Assembly (NCBI RefSeq): GCF_012726265.1
Contig: NZ_JAASAG010000009.1
Coordinates: 62,001 to 126,000 of the forward strand
From: Streptomyces sp. HNM0575
GTDB taxonomy: Bacteria; Actinomycetota; Actinomycetes; Streptomycetales; Streptomycetaceae
Length of the DNA stretch: 64,000 nucleotides
Direction of reading: 5' to 3'
The stretch's first letter is position 1, and every line of letters begins with the position of its first letter. The notes under the pieces were generated by a model. It saw nothing but the letters and a program-made list of their open reading frames with translations, had not been told where the DNA came from and did no database searches. Positions 1-9,195 of the stretch are shown in pieces. The translations under genes and the position numbers were made by a program.

Positions 1-1
1 G

Positions 2-862
2 GTGACGGACATCGAACGGGTCGGAGTGGTGGGCTGCGGCCAGATGGGCGCGGGCATCGCCGAGGTGTGTGCACGGGCCGGACTGGACGTCATGGTCGCC
101 GAGACCACCGGGGAGGCCCTCGAACTCGGCCGCACCCGGCTGGCCAACTCCCTCGGCAAGGCCGCGGAGCGCGGCAAGATCACCGAGAGCGAGCGGGACG
201 CCACGCTCGGCCGGCTGGCCTTCACCACGGACCTGGGCGACTTCGCCGACCGAGACCTCGTCGTCGAGGCCGTGATCGAGAACGAGCAGGTCAAGACGGA
301 GATCTTCCGGGTCCTCGATCAGGTCGTCACCCGGGCCGACGCCGTGCTCGCCTCCAACACCTCCTCGATCCCGCTGGTCAAGCTCGCGGTCGCCACCTCA
401 CGCCCCGACCAGGTCATCGGCATCCACTTCTTCAACCCGGCGCCGGTGCAGAAGCTCGTCGAGATCATCCCGGCGCTGACCACCGGCGAGGAGACGATCA
501 AGCGGGCGGAGGCGGCCGTCTCCGGGATCCTCGGCAAGCACACGATCCGCGCCCAGGACCGTTCGGGATTCGTCGTCAACGCGCTGCTCATGCCGTATGT
601 GCTCTCCGCGGTGCGGATGTTCGAGTCCGGGATCGCCAGCCGCGAGGACATCGACAACGGCATGGAGCTGGGCTGCGCGCATCCGATGGGGCCGCTCAAG
701 CTCGCCGACCTGATCGGTCTCGACACGGTCGCGTCGGTCGCCGACTCGATGTACGCGGAGTTCAAGGAGCCCCTGTACGCCGCTCCCCCGCTGCTCCAGC
801 GGATGGTGGACGCGGGACGCCTCGGGCGTAAGGCGGGCGCGGGCTTCTACGCGTACGGCTGA
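2..862 (+). CDS. 3-hydroxybutyryl-CoA dehydrogenase (3-hydroxyacyl-CoA dehydrogenase family)
   Basis: The 286-residue product is an NAD(P)-dependent 3-hydroxyacyl-CoA dehydrogenase, interconverting acetoacetyl-CoA and 3-hydroxybutyryl-CoA in the cytoplasm. The N-terminal Rossmann motif GVVGCGQMGAGIA (residues about 8-20) binds the dinucleotide. The block IGIHFFNPAPVQKLVEIIP around residues 138-156 carries the conserved catalytic His, and the C-terminal helical domain contains the family signature GPLKLADLIGLD. The length is normal for this single-function family. It starts with GTG at base 2; its ribosome binding site lies outside the window. Hydroxybutyryl-CoA dehydrogenases of this type feed butyryl-CoA, ethylmalonyl-CoA or polyhydroxybutyrate metabolism; which one cannot be told from this context. 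Confidence 0.93.
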   Translation: MTDIERVGVVGCGQMGAGIAEVCARAGLDVMVAETTGEALELGRTRLANSLGKAAERGKITESERDATLGRLAFTTDLGDFADRDLVVEAVIENEQVKTEIFRVLDQVVTRADAVLASNTSSIPLVKLAVATSRPDQVIGIHFFNPAPVQKLVEIIPALTTGEETIKRAEAAVSGILGKHTIRAQDRSGFVVNALLMPYVLSAVRMFESGIASREDIDNGMELGCAHPMGPLKLADLIGLDTVASVADSMYAEFKEPLYAAPPLLQRMVDAGRLGRKAGAGFYAYG

Positions 863-1022
863 CGGGACGCCCGTCCGCACGGCCCCGGCCCGCGGCCCCC
901 GACCTGTGGGCCCGCGACCCCCGGCCCGCGGGCACAGGGGCGTACGTACGTGTGGAGTTGCGGACCGGGCGGCCGAAGTCCGCGTATCCGCGGCCCCGTT
1001 GGGGCCCATCGCTCCTCGCCCG

Positions 1023-2471
1023 TCAGCAGGAGCACACCGACTCCGCGTGCTCGTCCGCCCGTTCCGCCGGGGCCTCCTGCCCCTGCGCCTGCCCGTGGAC
1101 GCGGCAGCGGTCGTCGCGATCGTTGCGCAGGGCCAGCAGCGCCACGTCATCGGGCAGCCGCCCGCCGGAATGCCGGAGCAGCGACCGCCGCACCGATCCG
1201 ACGACGTCCGCCGGCTCCGCGGTGACCGCACGCACGGCGCCTCCGCCCCTGCCCCCGCAGCTGCGTGGCATCCGTCTGGATCTGCCCCCGGCCATCGCCG
1301 CGGTGAGGGTCTCGGGCAGCGGGAACCAGCGGCCGTCGGCGTCACGGGCGTCCTCGGCCCCGTCGGTGTAGAGGAACAGCAGCTCACCGGGCGGCAGTCG
1401 CAGCGGGCAGGGCGCCGGTCCGTCCGGCGGCAGCGGCAACAGGCCCAGAGGCGGGACGGGTTCGGCGGTGGAGACCGGCTCGCTGCGGCTCCGGCCGTCG
1501 GCACCCGTGCTCAGCCGGTACGGCCACGGGTGACCGCAGTTGACGGCGACGACGGTGCCGTCGGCGCGCACCTCCAGCAGCAGCGTCGTCACGAACTCCT
1601 CGCCGGCGGGCCCGGGTTCATCGCCGAGCCCCGCCGCCTCGCCCGCGTGCACCGCGCCGGCCGAGGCGTGGCGGCGGGCGGCCAGATGCCTGTCCAGCGC
1701 CCGTTCCAGACGGTGCGGCACCCGCTCCAGCCGGGGTTCGTCGTGTGCGGCCTCGCGGAAACTGCCGAGCACCGCCGCGACCGTACTGACGGCGCCCAGA
1801 CCGTGCCCCCGTACGTCGCCGATCACGATGCGCACGCCGTGCGCCGTGGCCACCGCGTCGTAGAGGTCGCCGCCGACCGCGGCACCGTGCGCGGCGGAGA
1901 GATATCCGGCGGCGATGGTGAACCCCTCGATGCGCGGCGGCAGTGGCCGTATGAGCGCCTGCTGCGCCGCGGTCGCCACCTCTCGGGTCCGGGTCAGCTC
2001 GTCCGTGAGCCGCATGCGGCGCCGCGTCGTGTAGCAGCTGGTCACGGCGACGCTCACGATCGCCGCGCACATGCCGATCCTGCCGCCGATCTCCTCGTAG
2101 ACGGGCACCGATCCGAGCGGATAGAGCGCGAAGAGGGCGCAGCCGCCGCCGACCCACACGCCGACGCGTCCGCCCGAACCGGCGCAGGCCAGCGCGGGGG
2201 TGGCGGCCAGGAGCGCCACGCAGTGCGTGCCCACGGGCAGCAGCAGCTCCCACACCAGAACGCCCAGGGTCCATAAGGCGGGCAGCGCGAGGGAGGCGGC
2301 TCTGCGTGCTCCCGATACGCCCGCGGAGCGTGCGCTCCAGGTGCCCGCCGGGCGCGGCCCGCCGCCCGAACTCTCCGTGTCCGTGCGCGGATACGGCCGT
2401 CCGGCCGCGGCCCTCGGTTCGGTGAGGCCGGGACTCCTCACGCCGGTGCGCGGTCCTTGGTCTCCGGTCAT
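1023..2471 (-). CDS. Membrane-associated SpoIIE/PP2C-type serine/threonine phosphatase
   Basis: The 482-residue protein has a Pro/Arg-rich cytoplasmic start, three or four hydrophobic segments (about residues 62-145) and a C-terminal SpoIIE-like PPM phosphatase domain. Metal-binding motifs are visible: GGDLYDA, IGDVRGHG, FLYTDGAEDA and PDDVALLALR. Such proteins dephosphorylate anti-sigma factor antagonists in Streptomyces stress and development pathways, but no anti-sigma gene is nearby to identify the partner. The ATG at 2471 is preceded by GGAAGGA seven bases upstream. A Gly/Arg-rich insertion lies before the last metal motif, and the tail is charged and ends in Cys residues. The gene converges on the upstream dehydrogenase. 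Confidence 0.85.
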   Translation of the reverse strand: MTGDQGPRTGVRSPGLTEPRAAAGRPYPRTDTESSGGGPRPAGTWSARSAGVSGARRAASLALPALWTLGVLVWELLLPVGTHCVALLAATPALACAGSGGRVGVWVGGGCALFALYPLGSVPVYEEIGGRIGMCAAIVSVAVTSCYTTRRRMRLTDELTRTREVATAAQQALIRPLPPRIEGFTIAAGYLSAAHGAAVGGDLYDAVATAHGVRIVIGDVRGHGLGAVSTVAAVLGSFREAAHDEPRLERVPHRLERALDRHLAARRHASAGAVHAGEAAGLGDEPGPAGEEFVTTLLLEVRADGTVVAVNCGHPWPYRLSTGADGRSRSEPVSTAEPVPPLGLLPLPPDGPAPCPLRLPPGELLFLYTDGAEDARDADGRWFPLPETLTAAMAGGRSRRMPRSCGGRGGGAVRAVTAEPADVVGSVRRSLLRHSGGRLPDDVALLALRNDRDDRCRVHGQAQGQEAPAERADEHAESVCSC

Positions 2472-2731
2472 GCGGTGGTCCTTCCGGCCTCCGGGGCGAC
2501 GGTCCGCCCCTCACGTGCTGCTGCCTCGCCCCCTCCCCCACAACCCCCCTACGACCAGGACGATGTTGTACGACCCACGGGCCGCCACGACCAAGGTCCG
2601 GCATTCCTCACACGATTGAGTGAGCGGGCGCGTGACTGTGCGGCGCGGGGCCGTCCTTATGTGCCACCCCGGGGCGCCGCCCGCGCGCGGCCCGCCCTCG
2701 GACCCGGCCGGGGGCCGCCCGAGGTCCCCCC

Positions 2732-2777
2732 GAGTTCTCGGCCGAGGCCCGCCTGAGTTCTCGTCCGAAGTCCGCCC
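2732..2777. repeat. 23-bp imperfect tandem duplication
   Basis: Two adjacent 23-base copies (2732-2754 and 2755-2777) both begin GAGTTCTCG and differ at four positions. They lie between the pheT terminator and the phosphatase promoter region. No function is evident. Confidence 0.7.
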
Positions 2778-2787
2778 GGAACACAGA

Positions 2788-2835
2788 ACGGCCCGGCCCC
2801 CGGGCGTCGTTGGAGCGACGCCGGGGCCGGGCCGT
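2788..2835 (-). terminator. Rho-independent-type terminator of pheST
   Basis: A GC-rich inverted repeat of about 20 bp with a two-base bulge and a TTGGAG loop begins 12 bases after the pheT stop codon. On the minus strand it is followed by TCTGTGTT, a weak T-rich tail, as is common for Streptomyces terminators. Confidence 0.8.
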
Positions 2836-2846
2836 ACCGGCCGTTC

Positions 2847-5408
2847 TCAGGAGCCCGCGGAGGCCTCCGCTCCGCGCAGCACCGCACCCGTACGCTCGAC
2901 CGCGGCGGCGACCGCGGCGTCACGTGCCGCCGAGACCTCGTCGGCCTTGAGCGTGCGATCGTCCGCCCGGAAGCGCAGCGCGTACGCCAGCGACTTCCTT
3001 CCGCCGCCGAGCTGTTCACCGCTGAAGACGTCGAACAGCCGTACCGATTCGAGGAGTTCGCCCCCGCCCTCGCGCAGCGCGGACTCCACGTCGGCCGCAG
3101 GCACCGAATCGTCCACGACCAGGGCCACGTCCCTGGTCGCCACCGGGAACCCGGAGATCCGCGGCGCCGGTACGAGTCCGCCGCCCGCCTCCTCGACGGC
3201 GTCGAGGTCGAGCTCCATCGCGCAGCTGCGCTGCGGGAGTCCGAGCGCCTTGACCACGCGCGGGTGCAGTTCGCCGGCGTGGCCGACGAGCCGCTCGCCG
3301 CCGTCCGCGCCCCGCACGTACAGGGCCGCGCAGCGCCCGGGGTGCCACGGCTCGTAACGGGCGCTGTGGACGGTCAAGTCCGCGCCCGCCGCGCGCGCGA
3401 CCGTGCGCGCCGCCTCGACGGCGTCGGCCCACCCCGACGGGCGCCCCTCGCCCCACCAGCCGGGCTGCTCGCGCGGCCCGGCGAGCACGACGGCCGCATG
3501 CCGTGGCTGCCTGGGCAGCGCCGCCTCCAGCGAGGCGATCTCCCGGTCGGTGGGCCGGGCGTCGACGCCCGGGCGGCCCGCCTTCGTCTCCTCCCCGGTC
3601 GGGTGGAAGACCAGGCCCGTCTCGAAGAGCGCCAGCCCGCCCTGGCTGTCCTGGCTGCCGCGGCCGTCGTTGCGCCGCAGCGTGGCGAGCAGGCCGGGCA
3701 GCAGCGTGGTGCGCATCGAAGGTTCCTCGTCCGAGAGCGGATTGACGAGGTCGACGGTACGGCGGCGGGGGTCGTCCTCCAACAGGCCGAGCTGGTCGAA
3801 CGAATCCTGCCCGACGAACGGGTAGTTGGGCGCTTCGACATAGCCGGCGCCCGCCAGCGCACGCCCTACCCTGCGGTGCAGCCGCTGGCGCTCGGTCAGG
3901 CCGCCCCCGGCCGGCGGCCTGGGCAGCGTGGACGGAAGGTTCTCGTACCCCTCCAGCCGGATGACCTCCTCCGCGAGGTCGTTGGGGTCGGTCAGGTCGG
4001 GGCGCCACGAAGGCACGGTGACCGTCAGCTCGTCCTGCCCGTACACGTCGCAGCCCACCTGCTGAAGGCGCCGCACGACGGTCTCCCGGTCGTACGGGAC
4101 TCCCGCGACCCGGCCCGGATGGGCGGCCGGGATCTTGACGGTGTGCGGCCCGTGCGGCGTGACGAACGCGGTGACGCCCGACCCGGCGGTGCCGCCGGCG
4201 AGCAGCACCAGCAGGTCGACGGTGCGCTGCGCGGCAGCGGCGGCGGCCTCCGGGTCGACGCCGCGCTCGAAGCGCCTCGACGCCTCGGAGGAGATCTTGT
4301 GGCGGCGGCTCGTACGGGCCACGGTGACCGGGTCGAAGTGGGCGGCCTCCACGACGACTTCGGTCGTGCCGCGCCACTCGCCGCTCTCCGGGTCCTGCTC
4401 GGGGTCGGCGACCTCGCTGTTGCCGCCGCCCATCACGCCCGCGAGGCCGATCGGCCCGGAGTCGTCGGCGATGACGAGGTCTTCGGGGTCCAGCTTCCGC
4501 TTCGTGCCGTCGAGCGTGGTCAGCCGCTCCCCCGGAGCCGCACGGCGGACCGTGATGTGGCCGTCCAGCCGCTCGCGGTCGTAGGCGTGCAGCGGCGAAC
4601 CCAGCTCCAGCATCACGTAGTTGGTGATGTCGACGGGCAGGGAGACCGGACGCATACCGGACTTCTGAAGGCGCCGCCGGAGCCACAGCGGCGAGGTGGC
4701 GCCGGGCCGCAGCCCCGTGACCGTGCGCGCGGCGAAGCGGTCGCAGGCCCGCGGGTCGGCGACGTCGACCTGGAAGCCGTCCGGGTTGGGCGCGGGCACG
4801 TCCAGCAGCGCGGGGTCGCGCAGCTGCTGCCCGTACGCGATGGCCGTCTCGCGGGCGATGCCGCGCATGGACAGGCAGTAGCCGCGGTCCGGGGTGACGG
4901 CGATGTCCAGTACCTCGTCGACGAGTTCGAGCACCTCCACGGCGTCGGCGCCCGGCTCGTACTCCGGCGGCAGGACGATGATGCCGGAGTGGTCGTCGCC
5001 CATCTCCAGCTCGGCGGCCGAGCAGATCATGCCCTCGGAGACCTTGCCGTAGGTCTTGCGGGCGCTGATGGCGAAGTCGCCGGGAAGCACGGCGCCGGGA
5101 AGCGCGACGACGACCTTGTCGCCGGTGCGGAAGTTGGTGGCGCCGCAGACGATGTTCTGCGGCTCACCCGTGCCTCCCCCGGCCTGCCCGACGTCGACCT
5201 GGCAGTAGCGGATCGGCTTCTTGAACCCTGCCAGCTCCTCGACGGCGAGGACCTTGCCGACGACGAGCGGGCCCTTGAGCCCGGCGCCGAGCCGGTCGAC
5301 GGTCTCGACCTCCAGACCGATCTCGATCAGCTTCGCCGCGACGTCACGTCCGGTCTCACCGGCCGGCAGCTCTACGTACTCTCGCAGCCACGAAAGCGGG
5401 GCGCGCAT
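2847..5408 (-). CDS. pheT: Phenylalanine--tRNA ligase beta subunit
   Basis: This is the beta subunit of the alpha2beta2 cytoplasmic enzyme that charges tRNA-Phe. The 853-residue chain shows the expected order: N-terminal MRAPLSWLREYVELP, an EMAP/OB tRNA-binding fold (about 40-150, LVVGKVLAVEELAGF), the B3/B4 editing region, the B5 and catalytic-like core (about 480-700) and a C-terminal anticodon-binding FDX-ACB domain (about 755-848, ISGFPVATRDVALVVDD). The ATG overlaps the pheS stop codon as TGATG, so the two subunits are translationally coupled. A strong hairpin follows the stop codon. Length and motifs are normal. Confidence 0.98.
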   Translation of the reverse strand: MRAPLSWLREYVELPAGETGRDVAAKLIEIGLEVETVDRLGAGLKGPLVVGKVLAVEELAGFKKPIRYCQVDVGQAGGGTGEPQNIVCGATNFRTGDKVVVALPGAVLPGDFAISARKTYGKVSEGMICSAAELEMGDDHSGIIVLPPEYEPGADAVEVLELVDEVLDIAVTPDRGYCLSMRGIARETAIAYGQQLRDPALLDVPAPNPDGFQVDVADPRACDRFAARTVTGLRPGATSPLWLRRRLQKSGMRPVSLPVDITNYVMLELGSPLHAYDRERLDGHITVRRAAPGERLTTLDGTKRKLDPEDLVIADDSGPIGLAGVMGGGNSEVADPEQDPESGEWRGTTEVVVEAAHFDPVTVARTSRRHKISSEASRRFERGVDPEAAAAAAQRTVDLLVLLAGGTAGSGVTAFVTPHGPHTVKIPAAHPGRVAGVPYDRETVVRRLQQVGCDVYGQDELTVTVPSWRPDLTDPNDLAEEVIRLEGYENLPSTLPRPPAGGGLTERQRLHRRVGRALAGAGYVEAPNYPFVGQDSFDQLGLLEDDPRRRTVDLVNPLSDEEPSMRTTLLPGLLATLRRNDGRGSQDSQGGLALFETGLVFHPTGEETKAGRPGVDARPTDREIASLEAALPRQPRHAAVVLAGPREQPGWWGEGRPSGWADAVEAARTVARAAGADLTVHSARYEPWHPGRCAALYVRGADGGERLVGHAGELHPRVVKALGLPQRSCAMELDLDAVEEAGGGLVPAPRISGFPVATRDVALVVDDSVPAADVESALREGGGELLESVRLFDVFSGEQLGGGRKSLAYALRFRADDRTLKADEVSAARDAAVAAAVERTGAVLRGAEASAGS

Positions 5409-6562
5409 CAGATCTCCATCCCGAAAGGCCTGGTGAAGCGCACGTCACCCTCGACCATGTCTCGCATGTCCTCGACGTTGTGGCGGAACATCATCATCCG
5501 CTCGATCCCGAATCCGAAGGCGAACCCGCTGTACCTCTCCGGGTCGACGCCGCAGGCGGTCAGCACGCGCGGGTTGACCATGCCGCAGCCGCCCAGCTCG
5601 ATCCAGCCCTCGCTGGAGCAGGTGCGGCACGGGCGGTCCGGATCGCCGACGGACTCGCCGTGGCAGCGGTAGCAGACCATGTCCATCTCGGCCGAAGGCT
5701 CGGTGAACGGGAAGTAGTTCGGGCGCAGCCGCGTGTGCACGCCCTCGCCGAACAGCTCGCGCACCATGTGGTCGAGCGTGCCCTTGAGGTCGGCCATCGT
5801 CAGGCCCTCGTCCACGGCCAGCAGCTCGACCTGGGCGAAGACGGGGGTGTGCGTGGCGTCCAGCTCGTCGGGGCGGAAGACCCGCCCGGGACAGATGACG
5901 TACAGCGGTGGCTCGCGGTCGAGCATCGTACGGATCTGCACGGGCGAGGTGTGTGTACGCAGCACGACGCCGCTGTCCTCGCCGGACGGCCCGTCCACGT
6001 CCCCGGCGCCGCGCGCGTCCTCCGGCTCGCGCACGAAGAACGTGTCCTGCATGGTCCGGGCCGGGTGGTCGGGCGCGATGTTGAGGGCGTCGAAGTTGAA
6101 CCACTCGGCCTCGGCCTCGGGGCCCTCCGCCACCTCGTACCCCATGGCGACGAAGACGTCCTCGATCCGCTCGCAGAACGTCGTCAGCGGGTGGCGGGCG
6201 CCCGCGGGCATGCGGTCGTAGGGCAGCGTGACGTCCACTGCCTCCTCGACGAGCACCCGCTCGTCGCGCTCGCGCTCCAGCTCCTCCTGCCGCTGCTTGA
6301 GGGCCTGCCCGACCGCGCCGCGCGCCTGGCCGACGCGCTTGCCGGCCTCGGCCTTGGCCTGCGGGGGCAGGGCGCCGATCTCGCGGTTGGCGAGGGCCAG
6401 GGGGGAGCGGTCGCCGGCGTGGGCGACCTTCACCTCTCGCAGCGTCTCGAGATCCCCGGCGTCTGCGATGGCGGAGAGCGCCTCGTCCTTGGCCCGGTCG
6501 ATCGCTTCCGGTTTGAGTGCCTCGACCTCGACGGGGTCGTAGGACTTGTTGGGTGCGGACAT
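5408..6562 (-). CDS. pheS: Phenylalanine--tRNA ligase alpha subunit
   Basis: This is the catalytic alpha subunit of phenylalanyl-tRNA synthetase, a class II enzyme. The 384-residue product has an N-terminal coiled coil (about 1-100), motif 2 around GRVFRPDELDATHTP and motif 3 in GFAFGFGIERMMM. I chose the ATG at 6562 because MSAPNKSYDPVEVEALKPE is the usual Streptomyces N-terminus. A TTG at 6598 in the same frame has a better-looking GAGGGGG ribosome binding site and would add 12 residues, so the start is not fully settled. It is the first gene of the pheST operon. I see no T-box or Phe-rich leader peptide in the 180 bases upstream. Confidence 0.97.
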   Translation of the reverse strand: MSAPNKSYDPVEVEALKPEAIDRAKDEALSAIADAGDLETLREVKVAHAGDRSPLALANREIGALPPQAKAEAGKRVGQARGAVGQALKQRQEELERERDERVLVEEAVDVTLPYDRMPAGARHPLTTFCERIEDVFVAMGYEVAEGPEAEAEWFNFDALNIAPDHPARTMQDTFFVREPEDARGAGDVDGPSGEDSGVVLRTHTSPVQIRTMLDREPPLYVICPGRVFRPDELDATHTPVFAQVELLAVDEGLTMADLKGTLDHMVRELFGEGVHTRLRPNYFPFTEPSAEMDMVCYRCHGESVGDPDRPCRTCSSEGWIELGGCGMVNPRVLTACGVDPERYSGFAFGFGIERMMMFRHNVEDMRDMVEGDVRFTRPFGMEI

Positions 6563-6677
6563 CAATTCCCGTACTTCCGATTGGATCCGGCTGCGCAAGG
6601 TGCCCCCTCGCCCCGAGGGGACTGGGGCGACCCCCGGCAGCCGAGTCTAGATGGAGGGGCGCGGGCCCCTGACACGG

Positions 6678-6697
6678 CCGTGACCGTACGGTCACGG
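6678..6697. terminator. Perfect 20-bp palindrome, probable terminator of the histidine kinase gene
   Basis: CCGTGACCGTACGGTCACGG is fully self-complementary and sits 48 bases past the histidine kinase stop codon, in the gap before pheS. As RNA it forms an 8-bp stem with a GTAC loop. It could instead be an operator of the pheST promoter. Confidence 0.55.
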
Positions 6698-6744
6698 GCC
6701 GGGGCCGCGCTCCCGCGGACCGCGGAGAAGCCCGTGCGCGCCGC

Positions 6745-8013
6745 TCAGGCCATGAAGGCCGGGGCGCCCACGGGCAGGGTAAATCGGAACCGGGCGCCGC
6801 CGGCGACCGCGCGGTCCACGGTGATCGTCCCGCCGTGCGCCTCGACGATGCCCTTGACGATGTAGAGGCCCAGGCCGGTGCCGCCGCGCTTGCTGCCCCG
6901 CCAGAAGCGGGTGAAGACGCGGCTCATCGACTCCTCGGGGATGCCGGGGCCCTCGTCGCTCACGGTGACTGCCGTTCCTTCTTCGTCGCTGCGGAAAGGT
7001 GCGGGTGCCACCTCGATGGTGACAGTGCCCTCGCCGTGGCGCACCGCGTTTTCCAGCAGGTTGCCCAGCACCTGGTCGACCTTGTCGGGATCCGCCCAAA
7101 GTCCGGGCAGCGGCTCGGTGACGCGGGTGACGAAGCGGTCGGCCGAGCGGCCCGCCGCGATGTGCGCCTCGACGTGCCGGCGTACTGCGGCGGCCATGTC
7201 CACGGGCTGCCGGCGCACTTCGAGCCTTCCGGAGTCGATGCGGGAGATGTCCAGCAGCTCGGCGATGAGCCTGGTGACGCGGTTGGCGTCGGCGTCGACG
7301 GTCTCCAGCATCAGCCGCTTCTGGTCGTCGGTGAAGCGCTCCCACTTCGCCAGGAGCGTCGCGGTGAAGCCCTTCACGGAGGTGAGCGGCGAGCGCAGCT
7401 CGTGGGCGACCGTCGCGATCAACTCGGCGTGGCTGCGCTCCGCGCGGCGCCTGGCCTCCGTGCCGCGCAACGTCACCACAAGCCGCTGTACGGGACCCAG
7501 GGGGCGGGCCCGTACATAGCGGGCCGCGACGAGGACTTCGCGCCCGCCGGGCAGCAGCAGATTGCGCTCGGGCTGTCCGGTGCGGGTCGCGAGGCCGCCG
7601 TACGGATCGGTCACCTGCCACCAGCGGCGGCCGTCCATGTCCTCCAGCGGCAGCGCCTGCTGGAGACTGCCGCCGACGGCCTCGTCGGGGCTGAGTCCGG
7701 TGAGACGGGCGGCGGCGGCGTTGAAGCAGACGACCCTGCCGGCACGGTCCGCCACGACCAGCCCCTCGGGCAGATCGTCGGGATGCACCCCGGGTCCTTC
7801 GGCGCCCGGGTACGGGACGTACGACGCGTACGGCTGCGAAGACGCGCTCGCGGTACGGGAGTTGGCGCTACGGGAGCCGGCGGTCTGCGCGGGACGCTCC
7901 TCCGCGCGGCACGCAGGCTGATTCCCGGTGCCGCCCGCGGAGGGTGGGGACTGCGGGGGCGCCGACGGGGACGGGGCACCACGCGGCTGCGCGCGGTCCG
8001 CCCACACATTCAT
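6745..8013 (-). CDS. Soluble PAS-domain sensor histidine kinase (orphan)
   Basis: The 422-residue protein has a disordered Pro/Ser-rich start (about 1-75), one PAS domain (about 80-175, LPEGLVVADRAGRVVCFNAAAARLTG pattern), a HisKA dimerisation domain with the phospho-acceptor His in AHELRSPLTS (near residue 210), and a HATPase domain with N-box NLLENAVRHG, G1 DEGPGIP and G2 GTGLGLYIVKG. No transmembrane segment is visible, so it should sense a cytoplasmic signal. The ATG at 8013 is preceded by AAGGGGGT; a start 36 bases further upstream is less likely. No response regulator gene adjoins it, making it an orphan kinase. It lies between pheS and the RNA methyltransferase, all on the same strand. 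Confidence 0.92.
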   Translation of the reverse strand: MNVWADRAQPRGAPSPSAPPQSPPSAGGTGNQPACRAEERPAQTAGSRSANSRTASASSQPYASYVPYPGAEGPGVHPDDLPEGLVVADRAGRVVCFNAAAARLTGLSPDEAVGGSLQQALPLEDMDGRRWWQVTDPYGGLATRTGQPERNLLLPGGREVLVAARYVRARPLGPVQRLVVTLRGTEARRRAERSHAELIATVAHELRSPLTSVKGFTATLLAKWERFTDDQKRLMLETVDADANRVTRLIAELLDISRIDSGRLEVRRQPVDMAAAVRRHVEAHIAAGRSADRFVTRVTEPLPGLWADPDKVDQVLGNLLENAVRHGEGTVTIEVAPAPFRSDEEGTAVTVSDEGPGIPEESMSRVFTRFWRGSKRGGTGLGLYIVKGIVEAHGGTITVDRAVAGGARFRFTLPVGAPAFMA

Positions 8014-8184
8014 CCCGCCGCACCCCCTTGTCTGGCAGCACCGGTCCACCGGCCCGAACTGGCTCCACCCCCGGGCCCGGCCACCCTACTAGTGCACCAT
8101 CCGCCTGTCCCTCCCCGTGACGTGGAGCGGAAGCCGCACGGCAGGCGGCGCGACGCGCCCCGGGCGCGCGCCGGGGCGCACGGC

Positions 8185-9087
8185 TCATCGCGCGGGCGAC
8201 CGGCCGGTGCCGCGCTGCGCGCGGCCCGAGGCGTACAGGCACACGGCGGCCGCGGTCGCCAGATTGAGGCTCTCCGCCCGGCCGTGGATCGGCACCCGCA
8301 CCACTTCGTCGGCCAGTGCGCGGGTCTCCTCCGGCAGGCCCCACGCCTCGTTGCCGAAGATCCAGGCGGTGGGGCCGCTCATGGTCCCGGCGTCGAGTTC
8401 GTCGTCGAGGTCCCGCTCCCCCGCGCCGTCGGCGGCCAGCAGCCGTACGCCGGCGGCACGCAGCCCTTCGGCCGCCGCGGCGGCGGAGACGCCGACGGCC
8501 ACGGGCAGATGGAAGAGCGAACCCGCCGAAGCCCGCACCGTCTTGGGGTTGTACAGATCCACGGACGCGTCGGTGAGGACCACGGCGTCGGCCCCGGCGG
8601 CGTCCGCGCAGCGCAGCACGGTGCCCGCGTTGCCCGGATCGCGTACGTGGGCGAGGACCGCCACGAGACGCGGACGGGCGGCGAGTACGTCCTCCAGCGG
8701 GGAGTCGGTGAAGCGGCACACCCCGACGAGTCCCTGCGGGCTGACGGTCTGCGTCATTCCGTCCAGGGTCTGCGGATCGGCGAGGTGTACGCGTACGCCC
8801 GACTCCCTGGCCTTCCCGACCATCCCCGCATGGCGGTCCGCGGCCTCCGGCGTCGCGAACAGCTCGACGAGGACCGGAGCGCCGCCGCCCGTACCGTCTT
8901 CCGCCCCGCCGCCCGTGCCGCTCCCCGTGCCGCCGCCGGCTCGCGCACCGACGGCCTCCCGTACCGCCTGCGGCCCCTCCGCGAGGAAACGGCGGTCCTT
9001 CGCGCGGAAGTTGCGCCGCAGCAGCCGCCGCGCCGCGGCGACCCGCGCCGAGCGCGGCGAGATCGGATCGGGGTCGGGGGTGCCCAT
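8185..9087 (-). CDS. TrmH/SpoU-family RNA 2'-O-ribose methyltransferase
   Basis: The 300-residue protein is a SPOUT-class, SAM-dependent ribose methyltransferase acting on rRNA or tRNA. The N-terminal substrate-binding part begins RRLLRRNFRAKDRRFLAEGPQAV-like, and the C-terminal knot has the three motifs NAGTVLRCADAAGAD, IFGNEAWGLPEE and LNLATAAAVCLYA. I place the start at the ATG at 9087, with GGAAGTGAG upstream. An ATG at 9123 is inside the rplT terminator stem and is therefore unlikely. The linker near residues 65-85 is Gly-rich. It follows infC-rpmI-rplT in the same direction but is separated by a strong terminator, so it probably has its own promoter. Confidence 0.92.
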   Translation of the reverse strand: MGTPDPDPISPRSARVAAARRLLRRNFRAKDRRFLAEGPQAVREAVGARAGGGTGSGTGGGAEDGTGGGAPVLVELFATPEAADRHAGMVGKARESGVRVHLADPQTLDGMTQTVSPQGLVGVCRFTDSPLEDVLAARPRLVAVLAHVRDPGNAGTVLRCADAAGADAVVLTDASVDLYNPKTVRASAGSLFHLPVAVGVSAAAAAEGLRAAGVRLLAADGAGERDLDDELDAGTMSGPTAWIFGNEAWGLPEETRALADEVVRVPIHGRAESLNLATAAAVCLYASGRAQRGTGRSPAR

Positions 9088-9120
9088 GTGCGGCTGCTCA
9101 CTTCCCGGTTCGTGACCTTG

Positions 9121-9182
9121 CATGACGCACGGCAGCGGACCCGCGGGCGGTGATGCCCGCGGGTCCGCTGCCGTGCGTCATG
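9121..9182. terminator. Long perfect hairpin terminating infC-rpmI-rplT
   Basis: A perfect 28-bp stem (9121-9148 with 9155-9182) and a 6-base GGTGAT loop start 14 bases after the rplT stop codon. No T-run follows, which is usual for Streptomyces. The stem is symmetric and so could act in both directions. Confidence 0.92.
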
Positions 9183-9195
9183 CCTGCGGTGTGCT

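Larger units (their letters stand above)
2472..2846. other. Intergenic region between phosphatase and pheT
   Basis: This 375-base gap holds the upstream region of the phosphatase gene, a 23-base imperfect tandem repeat (2732-2777) and the pheT terminator hairpin (2788-2835). I see no convincing gene; the frames open here are GC-driven and show no family similarity. Confidence 0.6.

Noticed and set aside
906..2276. A 456-codon plus-strand open frame opposite the SpoIIE-type phosphatase
   Set aside because: The minus-strand product carries all phosphatase metal motifs; this one is compositionally biased shadow.
3264..5672. An 802-codon open frame opposite pheT
   Set aside because: Antisense shadow of pheT; low-complexity Arg/Gly/Ala composition and no recognisable domain.
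6563..6744. T-box or Phe leader peptide in front of pheST
   Set aside because: No T-box core and no short frame with a run of Phe codons is present in the gap.
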